A stretch of 64,000 nt of DNA from Riptortus pedestris (taxonomy: Eukaryota > Arthropoda > Insecta > Hemiptera > Alydidae): assembly GCA_019009955.1 (NCBI GenBank), contig CM032228.1:260254731-260318730 (forward strand). Direction: 5' to 3'. This document shows, one piece after another, positions 23,128 through 34,952 of the stretch (positions are counted from its first letter, which is position 1; each line of letters starts with the position of its first letter). The notes under the pieces are model-generated. The model ran no database searches. It was not told the DNA's origin and saw nothing but the letters and a program-made list of their open reading frames with translations. A program made the translations under genes and the position numbers.

Positions 23128-25126
23128 CTAGCTAAGGTACCGGCGATGCACCGGGAAAATCATCTTGACTGACTAATGATGGTATTTTGATAGTAAGACT
23201 TCAATGTGTACAATTACACTTTATTCCCTCCACAACGTAATAATATTTTTCCGAAATAGCCAACCCTGAAGGGTATAACTTTTTGCGAGGTATTAATAGA
23301 ATAGAAAGTTTATTTTTTTGAAGGATAAATAAAAATGTGTTCCTATCTATCCCCTCCCCCCCCTAAACCCCAAAAAAAAAAACACTTTTTGACTCATCCG
23401 TTTTCAATTCATTCAAACATAATCATGGGTAGCATTTATTACAATTAAAATATCATCTATAATAAAACATATTTCCTTTCAAAAGCCAATCCGAGGTCAC
23501 ATAGTTTAGGCCAAAGTTTTGCACGTAAGATTATATTTGTATTAGTGAATCTCACTGGAAATCGCTTCCAGTAATGCCAGACGGGAAATAGGAAACTCAA
23601 TTACGTGTAGGCTCCCGTCATCTTCCGTTCCGCATGGGACTTTCTCAACATTCTTCTACTTATATTATTGATGCAAAACATTATATTTATAATTTAACTA
23701 CCGGATGGAAATTAAATAATAGTTGCACCCTGAAAATATCATATCGAGTTTTAAACGCATATTGTTTTTTTGTCATAATGACATTACCATTAACGTTTAA
23801 TTGTTATTATATTAAATATTTGTTTCAATAACATGAAGTAGATTATACAAATTAAATACTTAATGGAAATGCTCTTATAGTTAATATTTCTATTGGAAAT
23901 TAAATAACAAAGTTATTAGGAGGGGGTGACGAAGATTTATTACCTCACTAATCCGAATCATACTTTGAACTATCATATAAAACATAACATCATGTTGTCA
24001 TTATATTCCTTTATTAAAACCCCTTAAATAAGTACCTAAATATTATTGACTCCCGTTTAGCGGTATATCCCGTGTTTACTTCATTTTAAAAGTGAATGCG
24101 CACAAAAGTTACTCTAAATAACAAAGTAAAAACAACTTTTGCTATGTGCATGTTTGTCGAAAAACCAATAGGAAACGAAATATCACTAATGTTTAATTTC
24201 AGGCCTCCCTTACAAACCCCTCTTCTGCTCGTCCCTAGAAATTTTGCGTATGGCCTATGATAATTAGGGCGTCAACACTAATATACATACCGTGTTTTAT
24301 TTAGTTCGGTTGAGTCTTTTGAGCCCAATAAAATTAAATGACTCCCGCTATAGTTTTTAGCTTATAACATCATTTATACTTAGGTATACGACAAAAGTCG
24401 TATATAACAAAAGTTACTCCAAATAACGTAAATAACAACTTTTGTTTATGTTTATATTTGCGAAAAAACCAATAGGAAACGAAATATCGCTATTTTTAAT
24501 ATCAGGCTTCCCTTATAACCCCCACTCCTGCCCATCCTCATAGGAAAATGTAGGTATGGCTTATTATAATGAAGGCCTCACTGCTAATACACATCATACC
24601 GAGTTTGGTTTTTAGTTCGGTGAGTCTTTTGTGCCAAGTAAAATCTGTTGACTTCCGCTATAGTTTTTAGCGTATAACTCATTTTTACTTCCGTATACGG
24701 CAAAAGTGCATATTTAACAAAAGTTACTCTAAATTAACAAAATAAACAACTTTTGTTATAGGCATATTTGCGAAAAAGCAATAGGAAACGAAATATCGCT
24801 ATTTTTGATTTCAGGCCTATCCCATATAACCCCCACTCCTGTTTGTCTCAGAGGATATTAATATAGCCTAAAGTCAAAGTTGGGTTAGTTGTATATACAT
24901 TACCAAGTTTCATAAAATTCGGTTCAGCCGTTTATGCGTGAAAAGGTAACAAACAAACAAACAAATACAACAAACAAACAAACAAACAAACCCCAAAACA
25001 AAAAACAAACAAACAGACACCAAAGAATACAAAATGCAGTTATGGTGTCTATGACATGTGAAACGAAAAGTTATCGTGAAATTTCGCGAAAAAATCAATG
25101 TACAGACAGAGGTTTACAATTTTATC
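23128..25126 (-). mobile_element. Helitron unit, B-type 3' region, minus orientation
   Basis: CTAG at 23131-23128, hairpin region GTACCGGCGATGCACCGGG with inserted bases, B-type 3' region to about 24060, monomers near 24210, 24500 and 24820, and the 5' block to about 25126. It is rich in small insertions, like the unit before it. Confidence 0.75.
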
Positions 25127-25144
25127 ATATATATATATATATAT

Positions 25145-25174
<30 letters not shown>
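25127..25174. repeat. (AT)n array at a head-to-head Helitron junction
   Basis: Left of it a minus-oriented unit ends with its 5' block; right of it a plus-oriented unit begins with the same block reversed. Confidence 0.9.
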
Positions 25175-25176
<2 letters not shown>

Positions 25177-26717
25177 ATTGTAACCTCTGTCTGTACATTG
25201 ATTTTTTTCACGAAATTTCACGATAACTTTTCGTTTCACATGTCATAGACACCATAACTGCATTTTGTTTCTTTCGTGTATGTTTGTTTGTTTGTTTGTT
25301 TGTTTGTTACCTTTTCACGCATAAACGGCTGAACCGAATTTTATGAAACTTGGTATGTATATTACTACTAACCCAACTTAGACTTTAGGCTAAGTTAATA
25401 TTCTCTGAGACGAACAGGAGTGGGGGTTATAAGGAAGGCCTGAAATTAAAAATACTGATATTTCGTTTCCTATTGCATTTTCGGCAATTATGCACATAAC
25501 AAAAGTGGTTTAGTTTGTTATTTAGAGTAACTTTTGTTATATACACTTTTGTCGTATACCGAACTATAAAGGTGTTATACGCTAAAAATTATAGCGGGAG
25601 TCACAATTTTATTTGGCACAAAATACTCAACCAAACTAAACCAAACTCGGTATGTGAATTAGCACTAACGTCTTCCTTATAATAAGCCATTCTAACATTT
25701 CTAGGAACGGGCAGGAGTGGGGGTTATAAGGAGGCCTGAAATTAAAAATAGTGATATTTCGTTTCCTATTGGGGTTTTAGCAAATATGCACATAACAAAA
25801 GTTGTTTATTTTGGTATTTAGAGAAACTTTTGTCATATACTCTTTTGTCGTATACCTAATTATAAAGGCGTTATACGCCAAAAAGTGATAGCAGAAGTCA
25901 ACAATTTTATTTGGCACAAAAAACTCAACCGAACTAAACCAAACTCAACGTGAATTATCACTAACGCCTTACTTGTAATAAGCCATACTAACATTTCTAG
26001 AGACGGGCAGGAGTGATATTTCGTTTCCTATTGGGGTTTTGACAAATATGCACATAACAAAAGTTGTTTATTTTGTTATGTAGAGACACTTTTGTTATAT
26101 ACACATTTGTCGTATACCTAATTATAAAGGCGTTATACGCCAAAAAGTGATAGCAGAAGTCAACAATTTTATTTGGCACAAAAAACTCAACCGAACTAAA
26201 CCAAACTCAACGTGAATTAGCACTAACGTCTTCCTTATAATAAGCTATACTAACATTTCTAGGGACGGGCCGGAGTGGGGGGGGAGGGGGGGGTTATAAG
26301 GGAGGCCTGAAATTAAAAATAGTGATATTTCGTCTCCTATTGGGGTTTCGGCAAATATGCACATAACAAAGTTGTTTATTTTAATATTTAGTGAAATTTG
26401 CTCAACAATTCTCAGGAACTACAAGGTACCTCACCGGTAAGAACTAATTCAAATGTATGTTAATATTTTGTGCTTAATAATTCAAATCTATGCATAATGC
26501 ACAGGAAACGGGAAATATAACAATATGGAGAACAGTGAAGTTTTACTACAAAAAAATAATTTTATTATTAACAAATCCACAGAAACGACGGGTATTTAAA
26601 CTAAACACTGGGACGGGTAAATGTCAAAATATTGTGCAAAGTAAAGCCTTGCCAAAAAAATACCTTCACCATTCAGCCTCAAATGAATTCCCGAGCGAAG
26701 CCGGGTATCTGAGCTAG
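25175..26717 (+). mobile_element. Helitron unit, plus orientation
   Basis: 5' block AATTGTAACCTCTGTCTG, monomers with AGGAGTGGGGGTTATAAG near 25420, 25720 and 26270, an A-type 3' region, the hairpin beginning at CCCGAGCGAAGCCGGG, and CTAG at 26714-26717. Confidence 0.8.
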
Positions 26718-28035
26718 TATATATATATAAAATTGTAACCTCTGTCTGTACATTGATTTTTTTCACGAAATTTCACGATAACTTTTTTTTCATATGTCAT
26801 TGACACCATAACTGCATTTTGTTTCTTTGGTGTCTGTTTGTTTGTTTGTTACCTTTTCACGCATAAACGGCTGAACAGAATTTTATGAAACTTGGTATGT
26901 ATATTACTACTAGCCCAACTTAGACTTTAGGCTATATTAATATTCTCTAAGACGAACAGGAGTGGGGGTTATAAGGAAGGCCTGAAATTAAAAATAGCGA
27001 TATTTCGTTTCCTATTGCTTTTTCAGCACATATGCAAATAACAAAAGTTGTTTATTTTGTAATTTAAAGTAACTTTTGTTATAAGCACTTTTGCCGTATA
27101 CGGAAGTATAAATGAGTTATACGCTAAAAACTATAGCGGGTGTCCAACATTTTATTTGGCACAAAAGACTCAACCGAACTAAATCAAACTCGCTATGTGA
27201 ATTAATACTAACGATTTCCTTATAATAAGCCATACCAACATTTCTAGGGACGGCCAGGAGTGGGGGTTGTAAGGAGGCCTGAATTTAAAAATATTGGTAT
27301 TTCCTTTTCTATTCGTTTTTCGGCAAATATGAACATTACAAAAGTTGTTTATTTTTTTATTTAGAGTAACTTTTGTAATATTCATTTTTGTCTTTTAACA
27401 AAGTATAAACGAGATATACACTATAAACTATAGCGGGAGTCAACTATTTTATTGGGCAGTAACGATTGAACCGAACTTAACAAAACTCGGTATGTCATTT
27501 AGCATTAACTCTTCCATGTTTATAAGCTATATTAAAATTTTTAGGTTAGAACGGGAGTGGGGGTTATAAGGGAGGCCTGAAATAAAAATTCGAGATATTT
27601 CATTGTCTATATGTTTTTCGACTAACATGCACATAACAAAAGTTGTTTACTTTGTTATTTAGATTAACTTTTGTTTTATACATTTCTCCAGGAACAATGT
27701 GTGGAGCCAGTAATTTGCGTAGAAATATTGATATGCTCAACAATTCATTTTAATTTGAACTATCAGGTTCCTCACCTGGAAAAATTAAATCAAATCTACG
27801 TTAATATTTTGTCCTTAATAACTGAAATCTATATGGAAATATGACAATTTGGAGGACAATGAAGACTTACATAAAAAATTAATTTTATTATTAACAAATG
27901 CCAACAACGGGTATTAACCCTAAACACTGGGACGGGTAAATGTCAAAATATTGTGCAAAGTAAAGCCTGCCATAAATATACCATCACCATTCAGCCTCAA
28001 ATCAATTCCCGGGCAAAGCCGGGTATCTGAGCTAG
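26718..28035 (+). mobile_element. Helitron unit, plus orientation
   Basis: Starts directly after the previous CTAG with TATATATATAAAATTG. Three monomers (26960, 27260, 27555), A-type 3' region, hairpin with CCCGGGCAAAGCCGGG, CTAG at 28032-28035. Confidence 0.8.
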
Positions 28036-29025
28036 TATATATATAAAATTGTAACCTCTGTCTGTACATTGATTTTTTTCGCGAAATTTCACGATAACCT
28101 TTCGTTTTACATGTCTTAGACAACATAACTGCATTTTGTTTCTTTGGTGTGTGTTTGTTTGTTTGTTTATTTGTTTGTTTGTTACCTTTTCACGCATAAA
28201 CGGCTGAACCGAATTTTATGAAACTTGGTATGTATATTACTACTAGCCCAACTTAGACTTTAGGCTATATTAATATTCTCTAAAACAAACAGGAGTGGGG
28301 GTTATAAGGGAGCCCTGAAATTAAAAATAGCGATATTTCGTTTCCTATTGCTTTTTCAGCAAATACGCCCATAACAAAAGTTGTTTATTTTGCAATTTAC
28401 AGTAACTTTTGTTATATACACTTTTTTCATATACCGAAATATAAACGAGATATACGCTAAAACCTATAACGGAAGTGAAATATTTTATTTGGCACAAAAA
28501 ACTCATCCGAACTAAACCAAACTCGGTATGTCAATTAGCACCAACACCTTTCTTATAATAAGCCATACTAACATTTCTAGGGACGGGCAGGATTGGGGGT
28601 TATAAGGGAGGCCTGAAATTAATAATAGTGATATTTCGTTTCTTATTGGGGTTTCGTCAAATATGCACATAACAAAAGTTGTTTATTTTGTTATTTAGAG
28701 AAATTTGCTCAACACTTCTTTTCAATATGAACTACCTGGTATCTCACCGGGAAAAATTAATTCAAATGTATGTTAATATTTTGTGCTTAATAATTTAAAT
28801 CTATGCATAATGCACAGGAAACGGGAAATATGACAATTTGGAGGACAGTGAAGACTTACATAAAAAATAAATTTTATTATTAACAAATGCAAACAACGGG
28901 TATTAACCCTAAACACTGGGACGGGTAAATGTCAAAATATTGTGCAAAGTAAAGCCTTGCCAAAAAAATACCATCACCATTCCGCCTCAAATCAACTCCC
29001 GGGCGAAGCCGGGTATCTGAGCTAG
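28036..29025 (+). mobile_element. Helitron unit, plus orientation
   Basis: Head-to-tail with the previous unit. Two monomers, A-type 3' region, CTAG at 29022-29025. Confidence 0.8.
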
Positions 29026-29048
29026 TATAGATAGATAGATAGATAGAT
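29026..29048. repeat. (GATA)n microsatellite
   Basis: Short TAGA/GATA run directly after the Helitron CTAG. Confidence 0.9.
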
Positions 29049-29625
29049 GGTAATTTATTGGCATAAATACATGACGTTGCCATGGGGTCTGGCCATTTGT
29101 TGTTAATTCGTTAGTCCTACAGTCTATCATATTAGAAAATTAAGGGAAACTTATCACGTAAATACAATATATACAATAATTTAAAAAAAAAGTATAAGTC
29201 GTTAACATCTAGAAACAACGGACAAAAATTATATTAAATGATATTATTAATTACTATTCAAAAAATAATAAATTATATAACTTTTCATTGCTCTTAATAT
29301 TTAGGTATTATACTTAAATAATTTACAATTCGACAATTTCGAGTACTCTTATAGTATAAGTAATGAATACCAATACTTAAGCAATGTACAATAGTTCCGA
29401 AAAATCAACAAAAACAAAACAACAATTAATGGTTAATAAACTGACAATAATATACTCTTAATAAAGTGATATATGTTATTTAGCTTTTCAATATTGTTAA
29501 TATTTTGCATAAATTCCAATGGAAGTTCGTCCCGGTTTTTAAATATATATGATTGTAAATATTGTTTTCTGTGCAGGGCAATGTAGCCATTATATGCTTT
29601 AGGCTATTATAATAGTTATTTATTA
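29049..29625 (-). pseudogene. Possible LINE 3' end (minus strand)
   Basis: On the minus strand 29600-29470 reads YIALHRKQYLQSYIF, then KNRDELPLEFMQNINN, and stops near 29460. That resembles the C-terminal tail of a non-LTR ORF2. The rest is AT-rich, with TAATTTATTGGCATAAATACA-like sequence at the left resembling a reversed 3' UTR. It is too short to classify. Confidence 0.35.
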
Positions 29626-29628
29626 TAC

Positions 29629-29745
29629 AAGTGACGAAAGAAGATCATTTCACAACTCGAGTGAAACGTTTACCCACACGAGCGAAGCGAGTGTGGTAAT
29701 TTCACGAGAGTTGTAAATTCCACCCTCGTCACGAGTGTAATATTA
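29629..29745. repeat. Imperfect fold-back sequence
   Basis: ACAACTCGAGTGAAA (from 29652) is nearly the inverse of TTTCACGAGAGTTGT (from 29701). Inside lies CCACAC...GTGTGG around GAGCGAAGCGAG (29674-29696), and outside AAGTGACGA faces TCGTCACGAG. It could be a MITE-like hairpin. No coding potential. Confidence 0.45.
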
Positions 29746-30363
29746 AATTTTTTCTGTAATCGTGTAATACATGATCAGATCTAACCAGAATATGAACAAA
29801 ATTAGGATGTTGTGAAGATTATGGTATGTTTTTGGTTGGTTATAAGCATGGCTGTGAAAGTTTATAAGCATAGTTATAAAACAACTAGTGATGATTGTGA
29901 AGTAGTGCAGTTATAAACAAGTGCAGGTTATAAACAAGGAAGGTAATTATTATTATATTTAAATTTTAAAATATATTGATTATTTCCACCAATAATTCAT
30001 TCCCAATTCAATTTATTTTGTTAAAATAAATTCTTACAATGATAAGAAACATTTAAAAGCATTTAATTTCCAACTTCAAATTATTTTTTAATTTATACTT
30101 ATTACTAATTAAGAAATTTAAGTTATCTAACCAAGTTTCGACTAGACATATCGCTAAATTATTTGACAATCGTCTATCTTAACAGTAAAAATATTAGAAT
30201 AACCATTAATGTTACAGAATATTAAGTTTGATGTGTGTTTTATAGGCTCTGTAAACTCTAATGTGTTAGTAGTATTAGTTACGAGGTTCTTTGGTGACTT
30301 TCTAGAGTTATTCGATCGATTCTGGGTCATATGAGGCCCATCCGATTTTTGGAGTTGTTTGTG
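29746..30363. other. AT-rich interval, nothing recognised
   Basis: No repeat family above, no long frame and no motif seen. Confidence 0.4.
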
Positions 30364-30543
30364 TCAGAGAGTACTTCCAGATGGCGGTCCCTCCTGCGAC
30401 TTGGATCTTGGCCGGAACTCAAAATGCTTTAATTTCTCTTCGGTTTTCCTTTTTTTCTGCATTTGTTTCAACTTGTCCAAGTCTTCTTCGACATTAGCAG
30501 CCGAAACATTCAGCATATTTTCCACTTCTTGTAAACGGTAAAA
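30364..30543 (-). CDS. Exon-like coiled-coil C-terminus, unknown gene
   Basis: A minus-strand frame runs from about 30543 down to a stop at 30366-30364. It has balanced codon use and a heptad-like charged helix (EVENMLNVSAANVEED, then LDKLKQMQKKRKTEEKL) before a polar Ser/Pro tail. At its 5' side the minus strand has AT-rich sequence and CTCAG, a plausible 3' splice site, so this may be the last exon of a host gene. The same bases form GAGCTAG on the plus strand, as at Helitron 3' ends, so the exon could instead have been captured by a Helitron; no hairpin is seen. I cannot name the gene. Confidence 0.4.
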   Translation of the reverse strand, partial: FYRLQEVENMLNVSAANVEEDLDKLKQMQKKRKTEEKLKHFEFRPRSKSQEGPPSGSTL

Positions 30544-30552
30544 CTGAGCTAG

Positions 30553-30556
30553 TATA

Positions 30557-30608
<52 letters not shown>
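30553..30608. repeat. (AT)n array
   Basis: AT repeat between the GAGCTAG at 30552 and a truncated plus-oriented Helitron. Confidence 0.93.
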
Positions 30609-30612
<4 letters not shown>

Positions 30613-31555
30613 CGTTTTACATGTCTTAGACAACATAACTGCATTTTGTTTCTTTGGTGTGTGTTTGTTTGTTTATTTGTTTGTTTGTTACCTTTTCACG
30701 CATAAACGGCTGAACCGAATTTTATGAAACTTGGTATGTATATTACTATTAACCCAACTTAGACTTTAGGCTATATTAATTTTCTCTGAGACGAACAGGA
30801 GTGGGGGTTATAGGGGAGCCCTGAAATTAAAAGTCGCGATATTTAGTTTTCTATTGGTTTTTTGGCAAATATGCATATAACAAAAGTTGTTTATTTTGTT
30901 ATTTAGAGTAACATTTGTCATAAACACTTTCATCGTATTCCGAAGTTTAAATGAGTTATACGCTAATGCCTATAGCGGGAGTCAACAATATTATTTGGCA
31001 CAAAAGACTCAACCGAACTAAGTAAATCTCGGTATGTGTATTAGTACTGACGCCTTAATTATCATAAACTATACCAACAATTCTAGGGACGGGAAGAAGT
31101 GGGGGTTGTAAGGGATGCCTTATATTAAAAATAGCAGTATTTCGTTTTCTACTGGTTTTTCTACAAATATGCACATGACAAAAGTTGTTTATTTTGTTAT
31201 TTAATGTAAGATTTGTTATATTCACTTTTGTCGTATAACAAAGTATAAATGAGATTTACACTAAATACTAAAGCGGGAGCCAACAATTTTGTTGTGCACT
31301 AACGATTGAACCGAAATTAACAAGACTGGGTATGTGAATTAGCATTAATTCTTCCATGATTATAAGCTATATTAAAATTTTTACGTCCGGACGGGAGTGG
31401 GGGTTATGAGGGAGGGCTGAAATGAAAAATTATGATATTTCGTTTCCTATTAGATTTTCGGCAAACATGTACATAAAAGTTGTTTATTTTATTATTTAGT
31501 GTAACTTCATTCAGTCTCAAATGATTTCCCGAGCGAAGCCGGGTACCTTAGCTAG
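30609..31555 (+). mobile_element. Helitron unit, plus orientation, 5' end shortened
   Basis: Starts inside the 5' block (CGTTTTACATGTCTTAGAC), has monomers near 30800, 31095 and 31395, and passes with almost no 3' region into the hairpin and CTAG at 31552-31555. Confidence 0.75.
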
Positions 31556-32480
31556 TATATATATAAAATTGTAACCTCTGTCTGTACATTGATTTTTTTC
31601 GCGAAATTTCACGATAACTTTTCGTTTCACATGCCATAGACACCATAACTGCATTTTGTTTCTTTGGTGTCTGTTTGTTTGTTTATTTGTTTGTTACCTT
31701 TTCACGCATAAACGGCTGAACCGAATTTTATGAAACTTGGTATGTATATTACTACTAGCCCAACTTAGACTTTTAGGCTATACTAATATTCTCTGAGACG
31801 AACAGTAGAGGGGGTTATAAGGGAGGCCTGAAATTAATTATAGCGATATTTCGTTTCCTATTGGTTTTTCGGCAAATATGCACATAACAAAAGTTATTTA
31901 TTTTATTATTTAAAGTAACTTTTGTTATATTCCTTTTCGTCGTATACCTAAGTATAAATGAGTTATACGCTAAACATTATAGTGGGAGTCAACAATTTTA
32001 TTTGGCACAAAAGACTCAACTGAACTAAACGAAACTCCGTATGTAGGTTGGTATTAACTCATCCTTGATTATAATGTATAGGAGCATTTTGTGGAACGAA
32101 CAGGAATAGGGGTTGTAATGAAAGCATGAAATGAAAAATTGCAATATTTTATTTTTTAATGTTTTTTTCTGCAAACATGGACATAATAAAAGTTGTTTAT
32201 TTTGTTATTTTAAGTAACTTTTGTTATATAAACTTTTGTCGTATAAGGAAGTATAAACGTCATATACCTACGCTAAACATTTTAGTGAGGGCACTCAACT
32301 GAACATGACTCAGTATCAACTGACTTTTGCAGCAACTGCTACTAAATTATAAGCTATATTAACACAAATGCTCATAACAAAAACTGTTCCATTGTTATTT
32401 AGAGTAACTTAAAATATATCTTGGTCGTATAAAAATATGTATGTTGTAGTCTGCAATTCAGTCCAATGTTTGAATATGTT
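31556..32480 (+). mobile_element. Helitron unit, plus orientation, left part
   Basis: Begins after the CTAG at 31555 with TATATATATAAAATTG; monomers near 31805 and 32100 grow increasingly diverged. It may continue beyond the THAP element at 35253-35586 and 36843-36901, which carry monomer, A-type 3' region, hairpin and CTAG. Positions 32481-32800 are AT-rich and unassigned. Confidence 0.65.
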
Positions 32481-32918
32481 ATACCATTCGATGTTTTAAT
32501 GTAATTTTACCTCACCATGATAAATTACGGCAATAAACAAGAACATTTCAATTGTATGATGTATTTTTAAAACAATTAACTGATTTCATGAGGAGCAAAG
32601 TATATTACCCCCCCCCCTTCCTCTGTTTTTCAACGGAACATTAATTAATCGGAAGTAAGTTATTTCATCCTTTAATGTGTTTAAAAAATCAATTAATTCA
32701 CAAAAAACGAAAGTATTTAAACATACATAATTAGAATTGAAAATAGAATGTGAATATAAGGTAATGTACGCTGAATTGAGAGTTAAGAGTTAGTCATGTT
32801 CTGTTGGTTAACCTGGAGCGTCGGGGAGGGGTGGGGAGACCTTCCTGTAATCTAGAACCTCAAGGGGGTGCCATTCGGCAGGTGCGCAGATCAAATATTT
32901 TTGCGACTTTGGCGCATG

Positions 32919-32932
32919 ACGTCACTGGGCTG
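32919..32932 (+). repeat. 14-bp inverted repeat, left copy
   Basis: ACGTCACTGGGCTG, 92 bases upstream of the THAP start codon. Its exact inverse is at 34939-34952. It overlaps a CRE-like TGACGTCA. Confidence 0.7.
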
Positions 32933-33023
32933 AACTCAGCTTTGTTTACATCGTGAGCATCGTTGTGTTTTTAGTTAATTGTTTTATTTTCCATTGTTAT
33001 AAGTGATTTTTTTTTTTTTCAAA

Positions 33024-33719
33024 ATGAGTGAGTGTGCTATGGCAACATGTTCCAACAACTCTAGGAGAACAGGCAAGTCTGTATCTTATCACCGGTTCCC
33101 GAAAAACCAAGAAATTAAGAAACAGTGGATAGTTCTGTGTAGACGGGGAGATTTGAAATTTAATCCTACTTTTGCTCGGGTTTGTTCAGAACATTTCAGT
33201 GATAGTGATTACCAAAGGAATTTACAAGCAGAATTGTTAGGCTATGTTCCTAATAGATTGATATTAAAAGAAGAAGCTGTGCCGCATCTTAATTTACCAG
33301 TATCTAGAGACTGTAGGAGTAAAAAACGTGAAATAACTCAACGTGCCCTGCGTCACATTAATGAGATTTCTCCCAAAAAGCTGAAAAGTGATTTTTCATG
33401 TAATACAGAAGAAGTTGATTGTGATGGATGTATTCTCTTAAAGGAAAAAATTGCTGAATATGAATCCCAATTAGGGTCCTTGCTGATCCAAGTAAAAAAT
33501 TTAGAAAGTAATAACTTTAATTTAAAAAAGAGAGTTACTAAATTGCTAACAGTTAATTACCAGATAAAAATGCAAAAAGAAGAAAAAAATGCAGTGAAAA
33601 AAGAAATGGAAAGGATTTGTTATCCAATATTATCCAAAGCTCAAATTCAGAGCATACACTCAAAAAATATCAGCAGCAACTGTTTTGGACAAGACATGCG
33701 AATGGGAGCTTTTAAAAAG
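33024..33719 (+). CDS. THAP-domain protein, first coding exon
   Basis: The start is placed at 33024 (MSECAMATC) because the zinc ligands follow at once; the longer frame from 33003 only adds a Phe run from a T-tract. The THAP domain is C4-X4-C9-X44-C54-X2-H57, with the conserved FP (25-26), W35, F58 and an AVP-type box near residue 86. This zinc finger binds DNA. Residues about 130-190 form a coiled coil with a CDGC turn. The exon ends AAAAAG followed by GTAAGA (donor at 33720), 232 codons, phase 0; unspliced, the frame ends at 33749. The protein resembles the N-terminal half of P-type transposases or a host THAP factor. Confidence 0.75.
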
Positions 33720-33834
33720 GTAAGATTTAAAATATTAGAGACAGAATAATTTTCTTGTATTGTTTCCTATAGAGCACTATAGGAGATTATTTCCCATGCT
33801 CCATCATTAATGATAATACATGTTTCCTTCGCAG
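33720..33834 (+). other. Predicted 115-bp intron
   Basis: GTAAGA donor, TTTCCTTCGCAG acceptor and pyrimidine tract. It contains TCCTATAG and CTATAGGA arms around AGCA, a small perfect hairpin. Confidence 0.55.
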
Positions 33835-34506
33835 TTATTTATTCTATGGGACAGTGCGGTTTCAATGCATACACTCAAAAAATACCAGCAGCAACTGTTT
33901 TGGACAAGACATACTTCATGCGAATGGGAGCTTTTAAAAAGGTAAGATTTAAAATGTAAGAAACAGAATAATTTTCTTGTATTATTTCCTATAGAGCACT
34001 ATAGGAGATTATTTCCCATGCTCCATCATTAATGATATTACATGTTTCCTTCGCAGTTATTTATTCTATGGGACAGTGCGGTTTCAATGCATATGCTCCA
34101 ACATCTGTGCCATTTTCTTCACAACGATGCTACTGGAACCAGGGATTCCCTGCGGCTCAAAATGTTAGCATATTTTTATTACAAGGAGGACTACATGCCA
34201 ATGACAGCTTTTTTTTTAAAAAAAAGATAAGTTTTAAAGTCTGAGTAACAGAATTATCTTCTTGTAGTGTCTCCTATAGAGCACTATAGGAGTTTATTTC
34301 CCATGGTCTATCATTAATGATATTACATGTTTCCTTCACAGTTAGTTATTCTATGGGACAGTGCGGTTTCAATGCATACACTCCAACATCAGTGCCATTC
34401 TCTTCACAAGGATGCTACTGGAACCAAGGATTCCAGTGACTAAATATAAGCATCTTTTTATTACAAGGAGGACTACATGCCAATGATAACCTTTAAAAAT
34501 CTTGTA
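33835..34506 (+). repeat. Triplicated exon-intron units downstream of THAP exon
   Basis: Three copies of the acceptor and the following exon start at 33835, 34057 and 34342 (CTATGGGACAGTGCGG block). The first unit (222 bp) also copies the end of the THAP exon with its donor (33942) and intron. The second (285 bp) has lost the donor (GATAAG instead of GTAAG, near 34226). The third ends in AT-rich sequence. Frames LFILWDSAVSMHTL... stop soon after, so these look like decaying alternative 3' exons. Confidence 0.6.
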
Positions 34507-34938
34507 CCTATATTCACTAGCTGATGTTTAAAATAATTTAGTCATTTTTATTCATTTTTAACTGGGTATCATTGTTTATTGCTTGGTTAATCTCAATTTT
34601 ATTAACTTTTATTTGTTTGTATAAGAGAAGTCATTACTGTTTTCATGTTTTGGAGATTTCATCTTATTATAGTAAAGTTTTACTTTTTGTTGTGCTAATT
34701 ACCTAGAAAAATTACGATTTTTAAATGTAACCCAACATATATAAATTTTAAGGAACTATTATGTATTTATTTTTAATGGAATCTAATTTGTACATGGTTT
34801 ATTTGAAATCAAATATATTCAACTAAATTAATTTGTATCATTTACAGACATATACGATTTTAACAATTTTTTATTCGCCAAATTAATCAGAAAACTGCTT
34901 ATATTGATCGTATTTCGGCTAGTCCACCACGAATCTTG
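34507..34938. other. AT-rich 3' part of the THAP locus
   Basis: No frame or repeat recognised. Confidence 0.4.
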
Positions 34939-34952
34939 CAGCCCAGTGACGT
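34939..34952 (-). repeat. 14-bp inverted repeat, right copy
   Basis: CAGCCCAGTGACGT, the exact reverse complement of 32919-32932. Confidence 0.7.

Noticed and set aside
32919..32932. CRE-type promoter element as the only explanation
   Set aside because: TGACGTCA is present, but the exact 14-bp inverse beyond the gene is better explained by paired element sites; kept as an alternative.
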